From Akanthomyces muscarius (Eukaryota; Ascomycota; Sordariomycetes; Hypocreales; Cordycipitaceae): 64,000 bases of DNA. The position numbers and the translations under genes are program-made. The stretch is from positions 1,364,001 through 1,428,000 of the forward strand of contig NC_079245.1 of assembly GCF_028009165.1 (NCBI RefSeq), written 5' to 3'. Each line of letters opens with the position of its first letter. The first letter of the stretch is position 1. The notes beneath the pieces were generated by a model, which was not told the DNA's origin, did not search any database, and saw only the letters and a program-made list of their open reading frames with translations. This document shows, piece after piece, positions 59,940 through 64,000 of this stretch.

Positions 59940-60600
59940 TCTTCCGCCCGACAAAGATGCTCCTATTCTTACTTATTGTGCTACTGCCGATCTGGTTGTT
60001 TATGGATGCATCTCCCTTTTACAGCTATGTTGACAGTATTTGAACAGAAGTACGACCTCAGCTCCAGAACTGTAGGTTTTGTATACTTTTGCCTAGGAAT
60101 CGGATCTTCTATTGGTGGCTTGGTGCAATCTCAGATCGAATCATCATTCATTTGACGGCCAGCATGCGAGAGGAGGGAGGCCCAAGCATTGGAATGGCTT
60201 GTTCTGGTGGCTGGTTGCTTTAGCACTTCTACTGGTCTCGTTTCGCCCGGACAAACCTATTGCAATGAATCATATCCAGGATAGGACTATTTTTCATTGG
60301 TTTAGGAATGACCACAGTCATCACAAGTACAATTTACCATGTCATAATAAAATATTGTGTAAAAAACCTCATGCCTGCAACGCTTGTTTGGTAGATGCGT
60401 TCACTTAGTACGTAGCCTGGCAGCCTCTGCCGTTGGAGCTAGCGTTGGGCGCTCACTTCGTGCTGCATTCCTGGTTCTTGCTGGCTGGCCGGGCGCGTCA
60501 CTGGTCGCATTTATCATTACCCTTGTGATGGGCCCAGTGCCGCGGTTTCTAACTTTTTTTTTTGGCGAGAGGGCTCGCAAAACAAGAACAAAAAAACAAG
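59940..60600 (+). pseudogene. MFS transporter pseudogene (C-terminal half)
   Basis: Fragments in changing frames match the second half of a fungal drug-type major facilitator: MLTVFEQKYDLSSRTVGFVY and FCLGIGSSIGGL (from 60027), ISDRIIIHLTASMREEGG, FRPDKPIAM, GLFFIGLGMTTVITSTIY, VDAFT (near 60392), SLAASAVGASVGRSLRAAFL and PVPRFLTFFFGERARK. At least three frame changes and several stops separate them, so no functional protein can be made. Order and spacing agree with transmembrane helices 7-12 of one gene; helices 1-6 are not seen. It lies between the Zn2Cys6 regulator and COX4. Confidence 0.7.
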
Positions 60601-61192
60601 TTACGTTTCATGTCAAGTTCAAGATAATAAAGAATAGAAGACGCGAATGGGTTTGTTGTTCCCATACTACTGAGAATCAATTTGCAGCCGCCTGTACTGT
60701 ACTGGACGTAGAAGTGGTGCCACAAACATGAGCTCACCGGGGCCACACTTCCGTTATTCCCCGAGGGCAGCTGGTAACCACAGCAAGGTCATGCAGAAAA
60801 AATCAAGACGGACGTTGGAGGATGATGCAAAAGTGGCAGGTTGCTGTAGCTATTGACGAAATAGAAATCTAAAATTATCTGGCATAAACTCAGTGACGTT
60901 CAACCCAACTCAATGGCTCTGAGGGCAGCCCGAGCTTGAGACCAATTGGCCAATGAGAAGTCGGCTGATTCCGCATCACTAATCACGTGATGGAATCAGG
61001 CCAGCTTTCCTTAGTCATCCGTGGAGCAAAGCTTCTTCCGGTGGTAAGAAATCGCCCAAGTCATGAGATTGCCTCTCGACAAGCCCAATCAGTTTCCCCG
61101 TGCTCCTTCCGAAAGACGACCTCGCACGACGGCCAACGCGCCAATTGCATCCATTCCGGCTTCATAATCGACAATCCTCCCCCCCCGACACA
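60601..61192. promoter_or_regulatory. COX4 promoter region
   Basis: 592 bases. It contains CCAAT at 60942-60946, ATTGG at 60945-60949 and a second CCAAT at 60950-60954, and the palindrome ATCACGTGAT at 60982-60991. CCAAT boxes bound by the Hap complex and CACGTG boxes are common in front of respiratory genes; use here is inferred. Confidence 0.55.
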
Positions 61193-62095
61193 ATGCTTCG
61201 CACGCAGGCCACGAATGTTCTGCGCCGGGCCGCGCCCCGTGCCTATTCCACCCAGGCCCTGTCCAACCCGACGCTCAAGAACATTGAGAAGAGATGGGAG
61301 GGCATGCCCCTCCAGGAGCAGGCCGACCTCTGGATGGCTCTCCGTGATCGCATGAAGGGCAGCTGGTCAGAGCTGACCCTTCAGGAGAAGAAGGCTGGTA
61401 CGTGGTGCCCTTTTTTCCCATCAGCTCCTGTTGTAGCCAAGTCCCCTGCGGCGCCCTGAAAATACCTCCCGGGTTGCCGAGCTTAGCACCAGCCCGAAAC
61501 ACCAGCCACGGTCTCGCCAACAACAATGACCACGACGAACAATTCGCTGTAAAAGCTTTTATTTTCAGCCCATCGGACTTGTACAACATGCCAAGTGGTT
61601 CATAAGATCCGAAATAGTACATGCATAGTTGCCTATTCGGGCAATTGGCTGGATTCGATGGCGTGCCAGGCGCGCTAGTGTTGCATTCGCAGTTTACCTG
61701 CACCTGATCAGAGCAAACAAAAAAACTAACTCAAACCCTCTCAACAGCCTACTGGATTGCCTTTGGTCCCCATGGACCCCGCGCTACCGACCCTCCTGGC
61801 ACCAACGCCCGCATCGCCTGGGGCGTCGCTCTCGGTGTCGGCGCTTCGATTGCCATCTTCGCTGCCATCCGCATGGTGGCCAAGCCCGCTCCTTACACCA
61901 TGACCAAGGAGTACCAGGAAGAGTCCAACGAATTCCTCCTCGTACGTCACCACGCTCATGAAGGCGCTGTGCCTACCAAATACTTGTGCACGCTAACACG
62001 TCTCGCAGAAACAAAACGCCAACCCTGTCACCGGTATCTCTTCCGAGGGCTACACTGGCAAGGGTGTCGTCCAGTCTCCTCCCAAGGGCAACTAA
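61193..62095 (+). CDS. Cytochrome c oxidase subunit IV (yeast Cox5 homologue)
   Basis: Exons 61193-61397, 61748-61941 and 62009-62095, 161 residues. This nuclear-encoded subunit of respiratory complex IV contacts COX1 and influences oxidase assembly and turnover. The N-terminus MLRTQATNVLRRAAPRAYST is a typical presequence. The matrix part reads NPTLKNIEKRWEGMPLQEQA, then DLWMALRDRMKGSWSELTLQ and EKKAAYWIAFGPHGPR. One membrane helix follows (WGVALGVGASIAIFAAIRMV), then a short intermembrane-space tail ending PPKGN. The first intron is 350 nt, long for this window. The ATG at 61193 is preceded by an open frame, but only this start gives a clean presequence. Confidence 0.92.
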
Positions 62096-62336
62096 ATCGC
62101 CTCATAAAATATGCAAGACGCACTCTATCATTTCCTTTGTCATAGAAGAATGTGTGGACCGTGGGAAACGCAGGAATATTTCTCATGTGTAAAATGGGCC
62201 TAGAGCGTTTGGAGAACTGTTGGCGGATTGTCGAACGAAGCCGTGCCAGGGGGTGTAAATACTGTACCACAATGACAGAATCAAAAGAAGCAATTGTTTC
62301 CAATACACACAATTCATTTTCTCTATGCATTCGATA

Positions 62337-62370
62337 TACGGAGGTCGCCTTCAAAATAAATGCGTCGACA
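62337..62370 (+). repeat. Left terminal inverted repeat
   Basis: 34 bp, identical to the reverse complement of 63822-63855; preceded by TA. Confidence 0.93.
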
Positions 62371-62480
62371 GGGATCTTACCCCTGCTGCCACAGGCGCTA
62401 AGGTGGCAGGGGGTCAACACAGCCAATTTTTGTATGATAGAGCCCCTTTTTGACTTAACCAAAACACCTCAACGGTACCA

Positions 62481-63758
62481 ATGACGAAGCATTCAGATAT
62501 TGCAACGCGTGCGCTGGTAGTCAGCCTTAAGGCTTATGCTGGAAAGACGACCCTGGAGGTAGCTGGGTTGACTGGTCTATCGGCTTCCCAGGTCAATAGG
62601 CTGTACGCCCGGGCGATTGAACGTGGTTTTGATCCTGTTCTCCGACCAATTGATATCAAAGATGCATATCTTGAAGATACTCCCGGCCGTGGCCGGCCCT
62701 CCAAACAGACCTCAGAAAACAAGGACTTGATCGTAGCCAAGCTACAACTTGATAGGTTCGGCCGGGAAAAAACAGCTGCTGGTATCGCCGCTGAGCTAAC
62801 TAACGAAGGAATACCAATGTCAGAGACCACAGTTCTTCGTATCTTAAAGAAGGCCAGGTTCCGGAAGACGAAGCCGACGAGGAAGCCTGGATTGACGAAG
62901 AAGATGCGCTCTGACCGGCTACAGTGGTGCCTAGACCATCAGGATTGGACCCTAGAGGACTGGAAGAAGGTTATCTGGTCAGACGAGACCTCTGTTGTTC
63001 TCCTCCATCGGCGGGGAGGATACCGTATCTGGCGGCAGCCAGAAGAAGCCTTCGTACGCAGCTGTATCCGGGAGCGATGGAAGGGTGCCTCGGAATTCAT
63101 GTTCTGGGGTTGTTTTACCTACGATGAGAAGGGTCCCTGCCACTGCTGGGCTCCAGAGACTGCCCAGGACCGCCGCCTCGCTGAGGCGTACGTTGAGAAG
63201 ATGAATCAGACACTAGAGCCGGCTGCGAAGGCCCAATGGGAATTGAATACACAGATGGGCCGGCTAGGTCTCCGTCAGAAGCCTGGCAGGCAGCCTCAAT
63301 GGCGATGGAATACGAAGAATGGCAGGCTTGTACGAGGTGCCAAAAGAGGCATTGATTGGTATGCGTATCAGACGAAGGTTCTAGTACCTAAGTTGATCCC
63401 TTTTGCCAAAGCCTGCGAGGTAACGAGGCCAGGAACCCTCGTACAAGAAGACAAGGCTCCAGCACATAACCATTATATCCAACAACACATCTACAACCAA
63501 CACCAGGTCCAACGCCTTCTTTGGCCTGGCAATAGCCCTGATCTTAATCCTATTGAGCCTGCCTGGCCCTGGATGAAGAGGAAGACTACTAAAAAAGGTG
63601 CTCCAAAGAGCCGGCAGGAAGCCGTCAAGGCCTGGCAGGAGGCCTGGCAGGAATTGCCTCAGGAGAGGATACAGGGCTGGATAGAACGCCTCCTCCGGCA
63701 CGTCAAAGTCATCATTGAGCTGGAGGGAGGAAACGAGTACAAGGAGGGAAGGGGATGA
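62481..63758 (+). CDS. Tc1/mariner-type DD34E transposase
   Basis: 425 residues without introns. The N-terminal half has two helix-turn-helix segments (TLEVAGLTGLSASQVNRLYA, then a GRGRPSKQ AT-hook-like link and KTAAGIAAELTNEGIPMSET). The catalytic core shows IWSDETS (D168), QEDKAPAHNH (D324) and NSPDLNPIEPAWPWMK (E359). The D-to-E spacing is 34 residues, as in Tc1. The first-to-second aspartate distance of 155 residues is larger than the roughly 90 of classical Tc1 proteins, because of an inserted basic segment (MGRLGLRQKPGRQPQWRWN and KRGIDWYAYQ) near residues 250-300. All three catalytic acids are present, so the protein could be active. Confidence 0.92.
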   Translation: MTKHSDIATRALVVSLKAYAGKTTLEVAGLTGLSASQVNRLYARAIERGFDPVLRPIDIKDAYLEDTPGRGRPSKQTSENKDLIVAKLQLDRFGREKTAAGIAAELTNEGIPMSETTVLRILKKARFRKTKPTRKPGLTKKMRSDRLQWCLDHQDWTLEDWKKVIWSDETSVVLLHRRGGYRIWRQPEEAFVRSCIRERWKGASEFMFWGCFTYDEKGPCHCWAPETAQDRRLAEAYVEKMNQTLEPAAKAQWELNTQMGRLGLRQKPGRQPQWRWNTKNGRLVRGAKRGIDWYAYQTKVLVPKLIPFAKACEVTRPGTLVQEDKAPAHNHYIQQHIYNQHQVQRLLWPGNSPDLNPIEPAWPWMKRKTTKKGAPKSRQEAVKAWQEAWQELPQERIQGWIERLLRHVKVIIELEGGNEYKEGRG

Positions 63759-63821
63759 TCCTTACTAAATTTGGTTGCACTAGCCCATTCTAGCTTAGCA
63801 CTCTTTACTAGCAATCCTTAG

Positions 63822-63855
63822 TGTCGACGCATTTATTTTGAAGGCGACCTCCGTA
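63822..63855 (-). repeat. Right terminal inverted repeat
   Basis: 34 bp, the exact inverse of 62337-62370; followed by TA. Confidence 0.93.
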
Positions 63856-64000
63856 TAGACGCTTGTGTTATTCGCTATACAAAGTTTGGCTGTGTGCTCT
63901 AATTTGTCCAAACTTAAATTGAAACTAGCAGCGGAGGCTCACCCACCGCTCTGTCCAGCTTCCCGTAGACGCTCAAAGGTTGTCGCCGGCTCAGCACTGT

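Larger units (their letters stand above)
62337..63855 (+). mobile_element. Intact Tc1/mariner transposon with perfect 34-bp terminal inverted repeats
   Basis: The element is 1519 bp. Its ends are identical inverted repeats of 34 bp beginning TACGGAGGTCGCC (62337-62370) and, reverse complemented, at 63822-63855. Both ends are flanked by TA (62335-62336 and 63856-63857), the target-site duplication of the superfamily. One uninterrupted transposase gene fills the middle. Identical repeats and an open gene point to a recent insertion. It lies 240 bases downstream of COX4. Confidence 0.93.

Noticed and set aside
1..64000. CRISPR arrays, bacterial operons, rRNA genes
   Set aside because: None seen; spliced nuclear genes throughout show that this is eukaryotic chromosomal DNA.

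Overview
The window is nuclear DNA of a filamentous ascomycete (Pezizomycotina). Short GT-AG introns with CTAAC/CTGAC-type branch sites, a Zn2Cys6 regulator, a DUF2235 hydrolase remnant, a DUF7025/AAA+ ATPase and a fungal Tc1/mariner element all fit this. The gene content suggests Sordariomycetes, probably Hypocreales, but that placement is inference. Exon boundaries below were read by eye from splice signals, frame and family conservation.

The left part (1-8.5 kb) is conserved RNA and translation machinery: the 3' end of eIF5 (+), THO complex subunit 1 (-) carrying an unusual guanylate-kinase-like C-terminus, and the spliceosomal helicase Aquarius/Cwf11 (+). From 8.8 to 18.5 kb lies an accessory stretch: a zinc-finger gene lacking its 5' end (-), a decayed DUF2235 gene (+) facing it, an AAA+ ATPase gene with an apparent frameshift (+), and about 4.3 kb without a recognisable gene. 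From 18.6 to 43 kb the window returns to conserved genes: eIF4G (+), DNA polymerase alpha (-), a disordered unknown protein with an in-frame UAG (+), a mitochondrial PPR protein (-), a Yra1/ALY-like RRM protein (+), the kinase YAK1 (-) and a PUB1/TIA1-type RNA-binding protein (-).

From 45 to 64 kb come a Sly41-like triose-phosphate-transporter family protein (+), ORC5 (-), MMS22/Mus7 (-), a tiny three-exon gene for a 65-residue membrane protein (+), a Zn2Cys6 transcription factor (-), an MFS transporter pseudogene (+), cytochrome c oxidase subunit IV (+) and an intact 1.5-kb Tc1/mariner transposon.

There is no metabolic cluster. Functional echoes are mRNP assembly (THO1, Yra1-like, Aquarius, PUB1), translation initiation (eIF5, eIF4G) and DNA replication or fork repair (POL1, ORC5, MMS22). 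The three replication genes have ACGCGT or ACGCGA boxes upstream. The most notable points are the THO1-guanylate-kinase-like fusion, an amber codon placed in a small hairpin loop inside an otherwise continuous reading frame, a 348-nt stop-free candidate intron in eIF4G, and the breakpoint-like junction of two 5'-truncated genes near 9.88 kb.
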